Shown here piece by piece: positions 1-8,879 of a DNA stretch of 64,000 bases. Under the pieces are notes generated by a model, which worked only from the letters and a program-made list of their open reading frames with translations, was not told where the DNA came from and ran no database searches. Location: positions 1-64,000 of the forward strand of contig NZ_JBAKHX010000019.1 in the NCBI RefSeq assembly GCF_036906915.1, given 5' to 3'. Within the stretch, counting starts at the first letter, position 1, and each line of letters opens with the position of its first letter. The position numbers and the translations under genes were made by a program. The stretch is from Phytohabitans sp036906915 (GTDB lineage: Bacteria; Actinomycetota; Actinomycetes; Mycobacteriales; Micromonosporaceae).

Positions 1-30
1 GCCGGCCCGCGTGCGCCGGCCCGCGCGGGC

Positions 31-75
31 GGTGCGGGCGGTGCCGGCGGTGCCGGCGGTGCGGGTGGTGCGGGC
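31..75. repeat. 9-bp GC-rich tandem repeat
   Basis: Five consecutive 9-bp units of the form GGTGCGGGC or GGTGCCGGC lie just downstream of the galK stop codon. The whole stretch from position 1 to 84 is low-complexity GC sequence with no convincing coding frame. It may be part of a longer intergenic repeat that continues outside the window. Confidence 0.6.
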
Positions 76-84
76 GGGCGGTGG

Positions 85-1188
85 CTAGAGGCGGGTGGCG
101 CCGGCGCTGGGGATGGCGGAGAAGGACTCGGGCGGGGTGAAGCCCTTGGCCCGGTACGCCGCTGCCACCGCGTCCGCCACCACCGGGGCGGCGTCGGCGT
201 CGACCAGTGCCAACACGCATCCGCCGAACCCGCCCCCGGTCATCCGGGCGCCGTACGCGCCGGCGGCGAGCGCGGCCTCGACGGCCGTGTCGACCTCGGG
301 CACGGTGATCTCGAAGTCGTCGCGCATCGAGGCGTGCGAGGAGGTCATCAGCGGGCCGATCTCGCGGATGCGGCCGGAGCGCAGCAGCTCGACCGTGTCG
401 AGGACGCGCTGGTCTTCGGTCACCACGTGCCGGGCCCGGCGCCGGATGACGTCGTCGGACAGGCTCGACACTGAGGAGGGCGTCGCGTCGCGCAGCGCCG
501 GCACACCCAGCAGCCGGGCCGCTTCCTCGCAGGTGGCGCGCCGCTTGCCGTACTCGCCGGTGACGTGCCGGTGCGGGGCGCGGGTGTCGATGACGAGGAC
601 GGCGAGCCCGTCGGTGGCGACGTCGAACGGGATGTGCTCGACGTCGAGCGAGCGGCAGTCGAGGAAGAGCGCGTGCCCGGCGCGGCAGCGGATCGACGCC
701 GACTGGTCCATGATCCCGCAGGGCATGCCGGCGTACTCGTTTTCGGCCTTCTGCGCCAGCGCCGGCCGCTCGTCGACCGGCAGGTCGAGCCCGCCGAGGT
801 CGACCAGCGCGGTGAGGACCGCCGACTCCAGGGCAGCGGAGGAGGACAGTCCGGCGCCCAGCGGCACGTCGGACGTGATCGCCAGTTGGGCGCCCGGGAC
901 GTCGAAACCGGCCTCGCGGAGCACCCAGACCACACCGGCGACGTACGCGCCCCAGCCGGTGACCCGCGTCGACAGGTCGAAGCTGATCCGCTCGTCGGCC
1001 TGCTCCGACCAGACAGTCCAGCGTGGACTGTCCAACCGGGACGCTCCGACGACCGTGCGGTGCGGCAGGGCGAACGGCAGCACGAACCCGTCGTTGTAGT
1101 CGGTGTGCTCGCCGATCAGGTTGACCCGTCCGGGTGCCGCCCAGACGCCTTCGGGCTCGGCCCCGAATGCCGCCACGAACTGCTTCAC
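85..1188 (-). CDS. galK: Galactokinase
   Basis: GHMP-family kinase that phosphorylates D-galactose at C1 with ATP, the first Leloir step, in the cytoplasm. The galactokinase signature GRVNLIGEHTDYNDG lies at residues 20-34, the GHMP ATP loop PLGAGLSSSAAL at about 109-120, and the C-terminal motif MTGGGFGGC near the end. At 367 aa it has a normal length. The GTG start at 1188 overlaps the galE stop by 4 nt (GTGA), so it is translationally coupled to galE; a longer upstream reading frame merely runs through galE in another frame. Family call is firm. Confidence 0.95.
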   Translation of the reverse strand: MKQFVAAFGAEPEGVWAAPGRVNLIGEHTDYNDGFVLPFALPHRTVVGASRLDSPRWTVWSEQADERISFDLSTRVTGWGAYVAGVVWVLREAGFDVPGAQLAITSDVPLGAGLSSSAALESAVLTALVDLGGLDLPVDERPALAQKAENEYAGMPCGIMDQSASIRCRAGHALFLDCRSLDVEHIPFDVATDGLAVLVIDTRAPHRHVTGEYGKRRATCEEAARLLGVPALRDATPSSVSSLSDDVIRRRARHVVTEDQRVLDTVELLRSGRIREIGPLMTSSHASMRDDFEITVPEVDTAVEAALAAGAYGARMTGGGFGGCVLALVDADAAPVVADAVAAAYRAKGFTPPESFSAIPSAGATRL

Positions 1189-2159
1189 TGTGTGTGCTCC
1201 TGGTAGAAGGTCCACGCGTCCGACACCATGTCGTGCAGGGTGGGCTTGGCGGGCGTCCAGCCGAGTTCGGCGTGGGCCAGCTCGGACGATGCGACCAGCG
1301 TGGCCGGGTCGCCTTCGCGGCGGTGGGCCACCTCGACCGGCACGGGCTGGCCGGTGACCTCCTGGACCACCTCGACCACCTGCCGGTTGGTGAACCCGCT
1401 GCCGTTGCCCAGGTTGTAGATGCGGTGCTCGCCCGGCTTGGCCGCGTCGAGAGCCAGCAGGTGCGCCTGGGCCAGGTCTTCGACGTGGATGTAGTCGCGG
1501 ACGCAGGTGCCGTCGGGCGTCGGGTAGTCGTCGCCGAAGAGCATGAGCTTGTCGCGCTTGCCGGCGGCTACCTGGAGCGCGATCGGGATCAGGTGCGTCT
1601 CGGGGTCGTGGCGCTCGCCGATGGCGACGCCGGGGCGCAGGTAGGCGCCGGCCACGTTGAAGTAGCGCAGCGACACGGCGGCCAGGCCGTGCCCCCATGC
1701 CTCGGAGGTGAGGGCGAGGTCGAACGCGAGCTTTGTTGCCCCGTACGTATTCGTGGGCGACTTGCGCGACGACTCGCGGATGGGGATCTCCACGGGGTTG
1801 CCGTAGACGGCGGCGGTGGAGGAGAACACGAACCGGCGTACGCCCGCGGCGCGCGCGGCGTCGAGGAGCCGGAGCGACCCGACCATGTTGATGTCCCAGT
1901 ACGTCTCGGGCTGGGTCATCGAGTCGCCGGCCGAGATGAGCCCGGCGAAGTGGAGCACGCCGTCGAAGCCGGCGTCGGGTGTCAGTACAGTGGCCGCGTC
2001 GTGCAGTGAGACCTGTGCGAACGTGGCGTCGGGCGCCAGCGCCTCGGCATGGCCGGTGCGCAGGTCGTCGAGGATCACCACCTCGTGACCGGCGTCGAGC
2101 AGCAGCCTCGTGACGACGCTGCCGATGTAGCCGGCGCCGCCGGTGACGAGCAGTTTCAC
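1185..2159 (-). CDS. galE: UDP-glucose 4-epimerase
   Basis: Short-chain dehydrogenase/reductase of the extended type that interconverts UDP-galactose and UDP-glucose with bound NAD. The N-terminus carries the Rossmann motif TGGAGYIGS at residues 6-14; the catalytic Ser region SSTAAVYG and the YGATK (YxxxK) motif lie around residues 120-145. Length 324 aa is typical. It is the first gene of a galE-galK operon on the minus strand. The 146-bp gap to the divergent CBS gene is noticeably AT-richer than its surroundings and should hold both promoters. Confidence 0.95.
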   Translation of the reverse strand: MKLLVTGGAGYIGSVVTRLLLDAGHEVVILDDLRTGHAEALAPDATFAQVSLHDAATVLTPDAGFDGVLHFAGLISAGDSMTQPETYWDINMVGSLRLLDAARAAGVRRFVFSSTAAVYGNPVEIPIRESSRKSPTNTYGATKLAFDLALTSEAWGHGLAAVSLRYFNVAGAYLRPGVAIGERHDPETHLIPIALQVAAGKRDKLMLFGDDYPTPDGTCVRDYIHVEDLAQAHLLALDAAKPGEHRIYNLGNGSGFTNRQVVEVVQEVTGQPVPVEVAHRREGDPATLVASSELAHAELGWTPAKPTLHDMVSDAWTFYQEHTQ

Positions 2160-2305
2160 GGTGGTGGTGCCTTCCTGTTCTCAGGTGGGTCCTGCCCGGC
2201 CAGGGTACGTGCGGTGCCTAGGCGCCGGCTGTTACATTCGCGTCCAGCATTCCACCAGGTTCTACCAATAGTCAACAGATTCAAACATGAGGGGTAGGCC
2301 TTAGC

Positions 2306-3265
2306 ATGGCCTCCATGGGAAAGGCGTCGAGGCGTCCTCGACGAAGACCCGGTCCGGTGCCGCGTGCTCTCGCGCGACTCGTCGTCCGCGCGGCCGACGC
2401 GATCACCGCGCTGCTCGGCGTCGGCCACGCCGCCGGCCGGGAACGCATCAGCGAGGCCGACCTGCGCGACCTCATCGCCGCCAACACGGTGCTCGACCCG
2501 GTGGAACGCCGGATCATCGACGAGGTGCTCGCCGCCAGCGCCAGCCTGGTCCGGGAGGTGATGATGCCCCGCACCGACGTGGTCTTCATGCACGCGAACC
2601 TCACCCTTGCCGACGCCGCCGAGATGGTACGTGCGGAGACGCACACCCGGTACCCGGTGGTGGACGGCACCCACGACGACGTGGTGGGCTTCGTGCACCT
2701 GCGCGACCTGCTCATGCGGCCCGAAGGCGACGGGTGCGTGACGATCGGGGAGCTGACCCGTGAGGTCAAGCGGCTGCCTGGCAGCAAGCGGGTGCTGGCC
2801 GCGCTCTCCGAGATGCGCCGCGAACGGCACCACCTCGCGGTCGTGGTGGACGAGTACGGCGGCACCGCCGGCATCGTCACGCTCGAAGACCTGATCGAGG
2901 AACTCGTCGGCGAGATCCATGACGAGTACGACGCGGCGCCCGAGCCGGTGGCCGCCGGCGGACCGGCCGAAGTGGACGGACGGCTCAACCTGGCGGACTT
3001 CGCCGAGCGGGCCGGGTTCGAGCTGCCGCCCGGCCCCTACGAGACCGTTGGCGGGTACCTGATGGCGCGCCTCGGCCGGCTCCCCGCGGTCGGCGACGAG
3101 GTTCCGGTGCCGGCACCGGAAAACGCGCCCGGAGGCTGGCGGCTACGCGTGCTGGAGCTCGACGGCCGGCGCGTGGCGCGCGTCGGCATCGCCCCGCTTC
3201 CGCTAGCGCCGACGGTGATCCCAGCCACCCGCAGCGCTGCCACCGAGCGCGCCCGGGTCAGTTGA
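2306..3265 (+). CDS. CorC/HlyC-like CBS-domain protein without DUF21
   Basis: Resembles the cytoplasmic half of CorC/HlyC 'hemolysin-like' transport regulators. After a basic N-terminus of about 30 residues comes the conserved VREVMMPRTDVVFM segment (about residue 82-95), two CBS repeats (to about residue 205, with the VVVDEYGGTAGIVTLEDLIEE type of ending) and a C-terminal CorC_HlyC domain (about 225-300). The DUF21 membrane domain found in the larger family members is absent, and no membrane segment is seen. The 3' end overlaps the convergent BNR-protein gene by 8 bp. Role in ion transport is family inference only. Confidence 0.8.
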   Translation: MASMGKASRRPRRRPGPVPRALARLVVRAADAITALLGVGHAAGRERISEADLRDLIAANTVLDPVERRIIDEVLAASASLVREVMMPRTDVVFMHANLTLADAAEMVRAETHTRYPVVDGTHDDVVGFVHLRDLLMRPEGDGCVTIGELTREVKRLPGSKRVLAALSEMRRERHHLAVVVDEYGGTAGIVTLEDLIEELVGEIHDEYDAAPEPVAAGGPAEVDGRLNLADFAERAGFELPPGPYETVGGYLMARLGRLPAVGDEVPVPAPENAPGGWRLRVLELDGRRVARVGIAPLPLAPTVIPATRSAATERARVS

Positions 3266-4427
3266 TCTGGAGCTTGCGCCAGGTCGAGCCGTCCGCGGAG
3301 AACGCGGCCCAGCCCGCGTTGAACAGGTCGTAGGCCACGTACCCGGCCGGTGTGCGGGCCAGAGCGCCGACGGCGGGCAGGGTGCCCTCGGCCCGGGTGA
3401 AGGCGCGGCCGTTGTCGGCGCTGACGTGCCACCGGCGATCGGTGCCGACCGCCAGCAGCCGGCCGTCGAGCAGCGGCACGAGGTCGCCGGCGACCGACCC
3501 GCCGCCCGTGGAGGTCTGCCGGAACGTGGCACCCGAGTCGACGGAGTGGAAGATCGCCTGGATCACGCCGTTGGCGTCGAGCACGGCCGCGTACACGTGC
3601 GTGCCCAGCGTGGCGACCTGCGCGATCTGACCGGTGACGGCGAGCCGCGTGACCTTCCAGGTCTGGCCGCCGTCGCGGGTGACCGCCACGGCGGCCTGCC
3701 CGTCCACCTGGCCCGCGGCCCACCAGGCACCGCTGGCGGTTGGCGTACTCGCGAGCCAGTGCGCCGTCAGGCCAGGCTGCGTGGCCAGGGTGCCGCTGTA
3801 CCCGTACCCGGAATCCCAGACCTCGACGGCGTCCCGCAGGCGCAGGATCTGCCCGCGCCCGGCGGCGGCCGGCTGCCCAGCGTGGCCGGGCGCCGCCTGC
3901 CAGGTGCGGCCCTCGTCGGCGGAGATGTGGCCGCCGAGGGCCAGCCGCCCGTCGGGGAAGAGGAGCAGGTCCGGGTCGCTCTCGATCGGCGGGAGCGCCG
4001 TCGTGACCCAGGAGTGGCCGCCGTCGCTGGTGCGGGCCAGAGTGGGGGAGCAGGGGTCGCCGGTTACGCACTGGGCGACCAGGTATCCGGTGTCGGGGTC
4101 GGCGAACTCGACCTCGGTGATCGTCCCGGGGACGGCTGCTGCGGTGCCGCTGAGACCGTTGATCGTGATGCCGTCGTCGGTGTACACGGGGGCGACCGCC
4201 TGGTTTTCGTTGCCCACCGGCGGTGGCGGCTTCGGCTCGGCCGACCACGGCCGCAGCGCGACGAGGCCGGCGACCGCCAGCGTGAATGCGGTAGCCCCGG
4301 CACGGGCCGCGTGCCGTTGCCGCCGGCGGCGCCGGGCGCGGGCGCCGATCCGCGCCAGTGGCGGCTGGTCGATCGCGTCGAGTACGTCGGCGCGCTCGCG
4401 AGCCAGCCGAGTGGAAAGGTCAGGCAT
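3258..4427 (-). CDS. Membrane-anchored BNR/Asp-box repeat protein (sigma-factor partner)
   Basis: 389 aa. A short cytoplasmic head rich in Arg (residues 1-45) is followed by one membrane segment at about 46-62 and a large extracytoplasmic part with sialidase-type Asp boxes (S/T-x-D-G-G-x-T/S-W), visible as TSDGGHSW, TRDGGQTW, SVDSGATF and SADNGRAF. Such propellers bind ligands or proteins rather than necessarily hydrolysing sialic acid. Its ATG lies 8 nt inside the end of the upstream ECF sigma gene, so the two are coupled. The topology and pairing suggest it modulates or senses for that sigma factor; this is inference, as no canonical anti-sigma zinc motif is seen. Confidence 0.75.
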   Translation of the reverse strand: MPDLSTRLARERADVLDAIDQPPLARIGARARRRRRQRHAARAGATAFTLAVAGLVALRPWSAEPKPPPPVGNENQAVAPVYTDDGITINGLSGTAAAVPGTITEVEFADPDTGYLVAQCVTGDPCSPTLARTSDGGHSWVTTALPPIESDPDLLLFPDGRLALGGHISADEGRTWQAAPGHAGQPAAAGRGQILRLRDAVEVWDSGYGYSGTLATQPGLTAHWLASTPTASGAWWAAGQVDGQAAVAVTRDGGQTWKVTRLAVTGQIAQVATLGTHVYAAVLDANGVIQAIFHSVDSGATFRQTSTGGGSVAGDLVPLLDGRLLAVGTDRRWHVSADNGRAFTRAEGTLPAVGALARTPAGYVAYDLFNAGWAAFSADGSTWRKLQIN

Positions 4428-4920
4428 TGGTCAGCTCCGTGTAGTCGCCCAGCCGGGTGGCCAGGGCCGCTCGACCGCGCGCGAGGCGCGACTTGACGGT
4501 GCCGACCGGTATGGCCAGCACCTCGGCCACCTCCTCGACAGGCAGGTCGGCGAAGTAGTGCAGCACGATCACCTCGCGGTAGGCGGCGCCGATGGCCGCG
4601 AGCGCGGTGCGCAGGTCGGTGCGCTCGGGGCCGGGTGCCGCCTCGACCACCCGCGTGATCGGGCGGTCGCGCAGCAGGATCGTGTCGAGCAGCTTCCGGC
4701 GCCGCCAGCGCCGGCGGATCAGGTTGATCGCGACGGTGCGAAGCCACGCCTCGGGGTTGTCGATGTCGGCGAGGGCGCCCGGCCGCGCCAGCGCGCGGGC
4801 GAACGCCTCCTGTACCACGTCCTGCGCCTCGGACAGGTCGGTCGTGAAGGCGTACGCCTGCGCGACCAGCCGCCGGTAGCAGGCGTGGTACAGCTCACCC
4901 ATCGCCTCTTCGACGTCCAC
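4420..4920 (-). CDS. ECF-type RNA polymerase sigma factor (SigE-like family)
   Basis: 166 aa with both ECF regions. Region 2 (about residues 8-70) includes the DVVQEAFARAL and PEAWLRTVAINL segments, and region 4 (about 105-160) includes the helix-turn-helix LPVEEVAEVLAIPVGTVKSRLARGR. The GTG at 4920 is preferred over upstream starts because a GAGAGGTGGG ribosome-binding site precedes it and the upstream extension has no family match. It is transcribed divergently from trpS and followed immediately by the membrane BNR protein that probably controls it. Confidence 0.88.
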   Translation of the reverse strand: MDVEEAMGELYHACYRRLVAQAYAFTTDLSEAQDVVQEAFARALARPGALADIDNPEAWLRTVAINLIRRRWRRRKLLDTILLRDRPITRVVEAAPGPERTDLRTALAAIGAAYREVIVLHYFADLPVEEVAEVLAIPVGTVKSRLARGRAALATRLGDYTELTNA

Positions 4921-4993
4921 GCTCCGCCCACCTCTCCCGGTTTCACCGTACGAGTCACGGGCGGCGTTACCGGTTCCCGGCGATGCTGTCAGA

Positions 4994-6040
4994 ATGGCCG
5001 ACATGTCGGTGTCAGCCAACGCCCCCGCTTCCCGTCCCCGGGTACTTTCCGGCATCCAGCCCACCGCTGACTCGTTTCACCTGGGCAACTACCTGGGGGC
5101 GGTGCGCAACTGGGTGGCGATGCTCCAGACCCACGACGCCTTCTACTGCGTCGTCGACCTGCACGCCATCACGATGGGGCATGACCCGGCGCTGTTGCGC
5201 CAGCGCACCCGGGTCGCGGCGGCCCAGCTCCTGGCAGCCGGGCTCGATCCCGAGCGGTGCACGCTCTTCGTGCAGTCGCAGGTGCCCGAGCACGCCCAGC
5301 TCGGCTGGGTGATGGGCTGCATCACCGGCTTCGGCGAGGCGAGCCGGATGACCCAGTTCAAGGACAAGTCGGCCAAGCAGGGCGTCGACCGCGCCAGCGT
5401 CGGCCTGTTCACGTATCCGATCCTGCAGGCCGCCGACATCTTGCTGTACCAGGCCGACGCCGTGCCGGTGGGCGAAGACCAGCGCCAGCACCTGGAGCTG
5501 ACCCGTGACCTGGCGCAGCGGTTCAACCGCCAGTTCGGCAAGACGTTCACGGTGCCCGAGGCGTACATCGTGCGTGACACCGCCAAGATCACCGACCTGC
5601 AGGAGCCGACCGCGAAGATGTCCAAGTCGGCGTCCACGCCGGCCGGCATCATCGAGCTGCTCGACGACCCGGCCCGCTCGGCCAAGAAGATCCGCTCGGC
5701 CGTCACCGACACCGGCCGCGAGATCCTCTTCGACCCGGCGGAAAAGCCGGGCATCTCCAACCTGCTGACCATCTACTCGGCGCTCAGCGGGCGGAGCGTC
5801 GGCGAGCTCGTCGACGCGTACGCCGGCAAGGGCTACGGCGACCTCAAGAAGGACCTGGCCGAGGTGGTGCTGGAGTTCGTCCGGCCGATCCAGGAGCGCA
5901 CCCGCGGCTTCCTCGACGACCCGTCGCAGCTGGACAAGCTGCTCGCTGTGGGCGCTGAGAAGGCGCGCACGGTCTCCGCGGTCACGCTGCAGACCGTGTA
6001 CGACCGGGTGGGCTTCCTGCCCCCGGCACGGAGCGCCTAG
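4994..6040 (+). CDS. trpS: Tryptophanyl-tRNA synthetase
   Basis: Class I aminoacyl-tRNA synthetase that charges tRNA-Trp. The HIGH-like motif HLGN is at residues 29-32 and the KMSKS loop at 208-212; the segment LSGIQPTADSFHLGNYLGA is typical of bacterial TrpRS. At 348 aa it is full length. An alternative ATG lies three codons in (5003). No Trp-rich leader peptide is visible upstream. It may be the only trpS, but that cannot be judged from one window. The next gene starts 3 nt after its stop, suggesting an operon. Confidence 0.96.
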   Translation: MADMSVSANAPASRPRVLSGIQPTADSFHLGNYLGAVRNWVAMLQTHDAFYCVVDLHAITMGHDPALLRQRTRVAAAQLLAAGLDPERCTLFVQSQVPEHAQLGWVMGCITGFGEASRMTQFKDKSAKQGVDRASVGLFTYPILQAADILLYQADAVPVGEDQRQHLELTRDLAQRFNRQFGKTFTVPEAYIVRDTAKITDLQEPTAKMSKSASTPAGIIELLDDPARSAKKIRSAVTDTGREILFDPAEKPGISNLLTIYSALSGRSVGELVDAYAGKGYGDLKKDLAEVVLEFVRPIQERTRGFLDDPSQLDKLLAVGAEKARTVSAVTLQTVYDRVGFLPPARSA

Positions 6041-6043
6041 CAC

Positions 6044-6580
6044 GTGGCCGGCACCGACGACCGGCTCACCCGCATCGGGGTGGCCATCGACATCCCCGAG
6101 CCCTGGGGCGGCCTGCTGACCAGGCGGCGCGCGGAGGCGGGCGACCCGCAGGCCGCGTACGTGCCCGCGCACCTGACGCTGCTCGGGCCCACCGAGATCG
6201 AGCCCGACAGCCTCGGCGCGATCGAGAAGCACCTCGCCGCGGTCGCGGCCGGGCAGCCGCCTTTCACCCTGCACCTGCGGGGCACCGGCACGTTCCGGCC
6301 GCTCACCGAGGTGGTCTTCGTCGTGGTGGCCGCCGGCATCAGCGAGTGCGAGCAGCTCAACGCCGCCATCGGCGGCGCGGGCGAGCTGCGCCGGGAGACC
6401 CGCTTCCCGTACCACCCGCACGTCACCGTCGCGCAGGACGTGCCGTCCGACGCGCTCGACAAGGTGTACGACGACCTGGCGGGCTTCGAGGCCCGCTTCG
6501 AGGTGGACGCCTTCACGCTCTTCTCGCATACCGGCGAGGCGCGTTGGCAGCCTCGGCGGGACTTCCCCCTCGGCGGTTGA
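6044..6580 (+). CDS. 2'-5' RNA ligase family (2H phosphoesterase) protein
   Basis: 178 aa with the two H-x-T/S-x motifs that define the 2H phosphoesterase fold: AHLTLLG at about residues 42-48 and PHVTVAQ at about 126-132. Family members hydrolyse or ligate 2'-5' or cyclic phosphodiester bonds in RNA or nucleotides; the substrate here is unknown. The GTG start is only 3 nt after the trpS stop, so it is probably co-transcribed with trpS. It could equally be a cyclic-nucleotide phosphodiesterase of the same fold. Confidence 0.82.
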   Translation: MAGTDDRLTRIGVAIDIPEPWGGLLTRRRAEAGDPQAAYVPAHLTLLGPTEIEPDSLGAIEKHLAAVAAGQPPFTLHLRGTGTFRPLTEVVFVVVAAGISECEQLNAAIGGAGELRRETRFPYHPHVTVAQDVPSDALDKVYDDLAGFEARFEVDAFTLFSHTGEARWQPRRDFPLGG

Positions 6581-6582
6581 GG

Positions 6583-7461
6583 GTGAACGTCGTCGGGCGC
6601 ATCACAGGCACGCTAGCCGCGGCCCGCCGGCGATCCCCGGCGTTCGACCACTTCTGGCGGGCGATGGACCGGTACGGCGAGGTGCTGGGCGCCCGCTTGG
6701 CGGCTGCGATCGCGTACTACGGCTTCTTCGCGGTGTTCGCGGTGTCGCTGGTGGCGTACTGGGCGTTCGGCTTCGTGCTCGACCGCAGTGTTGCCCTGCA
6801 GGACGCGGTCGAGGACTTCCTCCAGCAGAACCTGCCGTTCCTCGACCGGGCCACGATCCAGGACAGCAGCGGCACCGTCGGCATCGTGGGCCTCGCGGTG
6901 CTCGTGCTCACCGGCATCGCCTGGGTCGAGGCCATCCGCTCGTCGCAGCGGTTAATCCACGGGATGCCGCAGCAGCCGGGCAACATCATCACCCGCCGGG
7001 TGGTCGACCTCGCCGTAATGGTCGTCGTGTTCGCGCTGCTCGCCCTGTCCGTGGCGGCGGCGGACGGCGTCGAGTCGCTGCTGCGCTCGTTCCTACCGTC
7101 GGCGGCGCTCACCGCGGTGAGCTGGGTGCTGACCGGGCTGGTCAACCTGGTGCTTGCTGCCGCGCTGCTGGTGGCGATTCCTCGACTGCGTATGCCGCCG
7201 CGCCGGCTGCTCCCCGCGGTGCTGGTCGTGGCGGTCGGCATCACGCTGCTCAACACGCTCGGGCGGGAGTGGGTGGTGCGCACCGACCGGAATCCGGCGT
7301 ACACCGTGGTGACCGGCGCGGTTGGCCTGCTGCTGTACCTGTACCTGCTCAACCAGCTCCTGCTCTTCGGTGCGACGCTGGCCGCGACGAGTAGTCACGG
7401 CAAAGTGATCGACCTTTCTGCCCAAAACGGCAGTCAGCCGGAGGAAGACCCCCCATCATGA
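6583..7461 (+). CDS. YihY/BrkB-type inner membrane protein
   Basis: 292 aa polytopic membrane protein with the features of the YihY/virulence-factor-BrkB (UPF0761) family: an N-terminal amphipathic part followed by AIAYYGFFAVFAVSLVAYW, then about six hydrophobic segments to residue 275, ending in a charged tail. The GTG at 6583 follows the upstream stop by 2 nt; a TTG two codons earlier is also possible. No enzymatic motif is known for this family, and its older 'ribonuclease BN' label is incorrect. Likely in the trpS transcription unit. Confidence 0.82.
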   Translation: MNVVGRITGTLAAARRRSPAFDHFWRAMDRYGEVLGARLAAAIAYYGFFAVFAVSLVAYWAFGFVLDRSVALQDAVEDFLQQNLPFLDRATIQDSSGTVGIVGLAVLVLTGIAWVEAIRSSQRLIHGMPQQPGNIITRRVVDLAVMVVVFALLALSVAAADGVESLLRSFLPSAALTAVSWVLTGLVNLVLAAALLVAIPRLRMPPRRLLPAVLVVAVGITLLNTLGREWVVRTDRNPAYTVVTGAVGLLLYLYLLNQLLLFGATLAATSSHGKVIDLSAQNGSQPEEDPPS

Positions 7462-7466
7462 CGTAG

Positions 7467-7883
7467 ATGGGTGCACTGGTCACACTCGAACTGGCGGACG
7501 ACTCGCCTGTGCTCGACCTGCCATGGATCATCACGTTCGGCCCGCTGGATGACGACGACGACGGCTGGGAGCCCGTGGTGTGCGGGCCATACGAGCGGCC
7601 GCACGCGCTCGCTCTCGCCGAAGCTGTCGTGGCCGACGAAGACCTGATGGCGGTGGTCGAGCCGCTGTTGCCGCACATCTCGGTCGACGAGATCCGCGGG
7701 GAGATCACGGCGGCGCGGCTGGCGGTCGAGGAGGGCGAGCCGGAGGAGGAGTTCGACTCCGACCAGGGCGAGCCGGACGAACCGCGGGTGATGGACGAGC
7801 CACACGATCCCCCCGGGCCCGAGGAGATCCGCGCCGGCCTGGAACGCATCGCCGCCCGCCTAGCGACGTACGCCCCCTCATGA
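7467..7883 (+). CDS. Small acidic protein of unknown function
   Basis: 138 aa, strongly acidic (LDDDDDGWEP near residue 30 and an Asp/Glu/Pro-rich stretch at about 88-120), with a helical C-terminus. No membrane segment or catalytic motif is seen. Third-position GC bias matches the neighbours, which supports that it is translated. ATG at 7467 follows the upstream stop by 5 nt. Its stop codon is embedded in a perfect 17-bp inverted repeat that ends the transcription unit. Confidence 0.65.
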   Translation: MGALVTLELADDSPVLDLPWIITFGPLDDDDDGWEPVVCGPYERPHALALAEAVVADEDLMAVVEPLLPHISVDEIRGEITAARLAVEEGEPEEEFDSDQGEPDEPRVMDEPHDPPGPEEIRAGLERIAARLATYAPS

Positions 7884-7932
7884 TCAAGGCGTCCTTGAAA
7901 GTCGCCGGCAACTTGCAAGGACGCCTTGATCA
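7881..7932. terminator. 17-bp perfect inverted repeat between convergent genes
   Basis: Arms TGATCAAGGCGTCCTTG (7881-7897) and its exact reverse complement (7916-7932) enclose an 18-nt loop. It lies between the stop of the acidic-protein gene and the stop of the convergent MerR gene, so it can act as a bidirectional terminator. There is no clear T-tract. The arm begins like two other intergenic palindromes of this window (around 12329, and 26669/27141). Confidence 0.7.
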
Positions 7933-7936
7933 CCGG

Positions 7937-8845
7937 TTAGGCGCGGGCGCGGAGGGCGTCGCGGAGCCAGACGTAATTAGGCGTCTGGGGTGGAAAAGCC
8001 GGCCAGCCGTTGATCACGGCCATGAGCTGCCAGTACCGCTCCGGGCGCGGGTCTGTGCCGATCTCGAGCTGGTCGAGGACGGCACGCCGGTACGTCGAGT
8101 CGTCGGCGCGGCCGGACGCCTCCGCCATGGCACTGACCAGCCGGTCGAGGACCGGCGTGGCCTCCGCGGAGGCCGGGTCGATGCCGGCCGCGACCGCGGC
8201 GCCGGCCTGCTCGCTGATCAGCTGACCTGTCTGAGCCCCGACGGCCGGCTCGGCCGCCTCGCCGCCTTGCTGCGCGGCACTCATGCCACGCAGCAGCGAG
8301 CGGAACTCTGGGTCGCTGACCAGTTCGGACAGCTCCAGCCACGCCTCGATCTGCTCGTCGGTCGGCTCGTCGGGCAGTTCGGGCGTCGCCGAGCGCAGCC
8401 TTGCCTCCAGCTCCGGATTCACCGGTACGCCGTCGAAGATGCTGTCGAGGAACTCGGAAATGATGCGGCGGCGCTCTTCGGCGGTCGCCCTGGCGATGCG
8501 GTTCACGCGGTCCACCTCCTGTGGTGACGGGTTGCTTCTGGCCAGCGCGCGCAGCACGGCTCGCCGCACGCGCAGCACCCGGATCTGTGCGTCGATCGCC
8601 GAGGCGTGCCGGGCGGCGACGCCACCCAGGTCGGCCTCCTGATCGAGCACCCGCCGGATCGTGGCCAGGTCGAGGCCCAGCTCGCGGAGCGTCCGGACGA
8701 GGTCGAGGCGCACCGCGCTCTCGGCGTCGTACCGGCGGTGCCCCGAGTGGGTGCGGCTCGATTCGGGCACCAGCCCAAGATCGGAGTAGTACCGCACCGT
8801 CTTGACCGACAGGCCGGCTCGCTCGGCCAGCTCTCCGATGTGCAT
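7937..8845 (-). CDS. MerR-family transcriptional regulator with long C-terminal region
   Basis: 302 aa. Residues 1-70 form a MerR winged helix-turn-helix (MHIGELAERAGLSVKTVRYYSDLGLVPES, then SGHRRYD), followed by a dimerisation helix. The C-terminal 200 residues are helical and acidic with no recognised ligand-binding domain (not a TipAS or cysteine metal-binding type). It lies 34 nt downstream of the tetR gene on the same strand, so the two are probably co-transcribed. Its inducer and targets cannot be read from the sequence. Confidence 0.85.
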   Translation of the reverse strand: MHIGELAERAGLSVKTVRYYSDLGLVPESSRTHSGHRRYDAESAVRLDLVRTLRELGLDLATIRRVLDQEADLGGVAARHASAIDAQIRVLRVRRAVLRALARSNPSPQEVDRVNRIARATAEERRRIISEFLDSIFDGVPVNPELEARLRSATPELPDEPTDEQIEAWLELSELVSDPEFRSLLRGMSAAQQGGEAAEPAVGAQTGQLISEQAGAAVAAGIDPASAEATPVLDRLVSAMAEASGRADDSTYRRAVLDQLEIGTDPRPERYWQLMAVINGWPAFPPQTPNYVWLRDALRARA

Positions 8846-8879
8846 GTGGTCGATGGTCAGATCTCCCGCCGCTGGAGGT

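Noticed and set aside
3258..4427. Secreted sialidase
   Set aside because: Asp boxes are present but the catalytic Arg triad (FRIP motif) is not seen, and the protein is membrane-anchored and coupled to a sigma factor.
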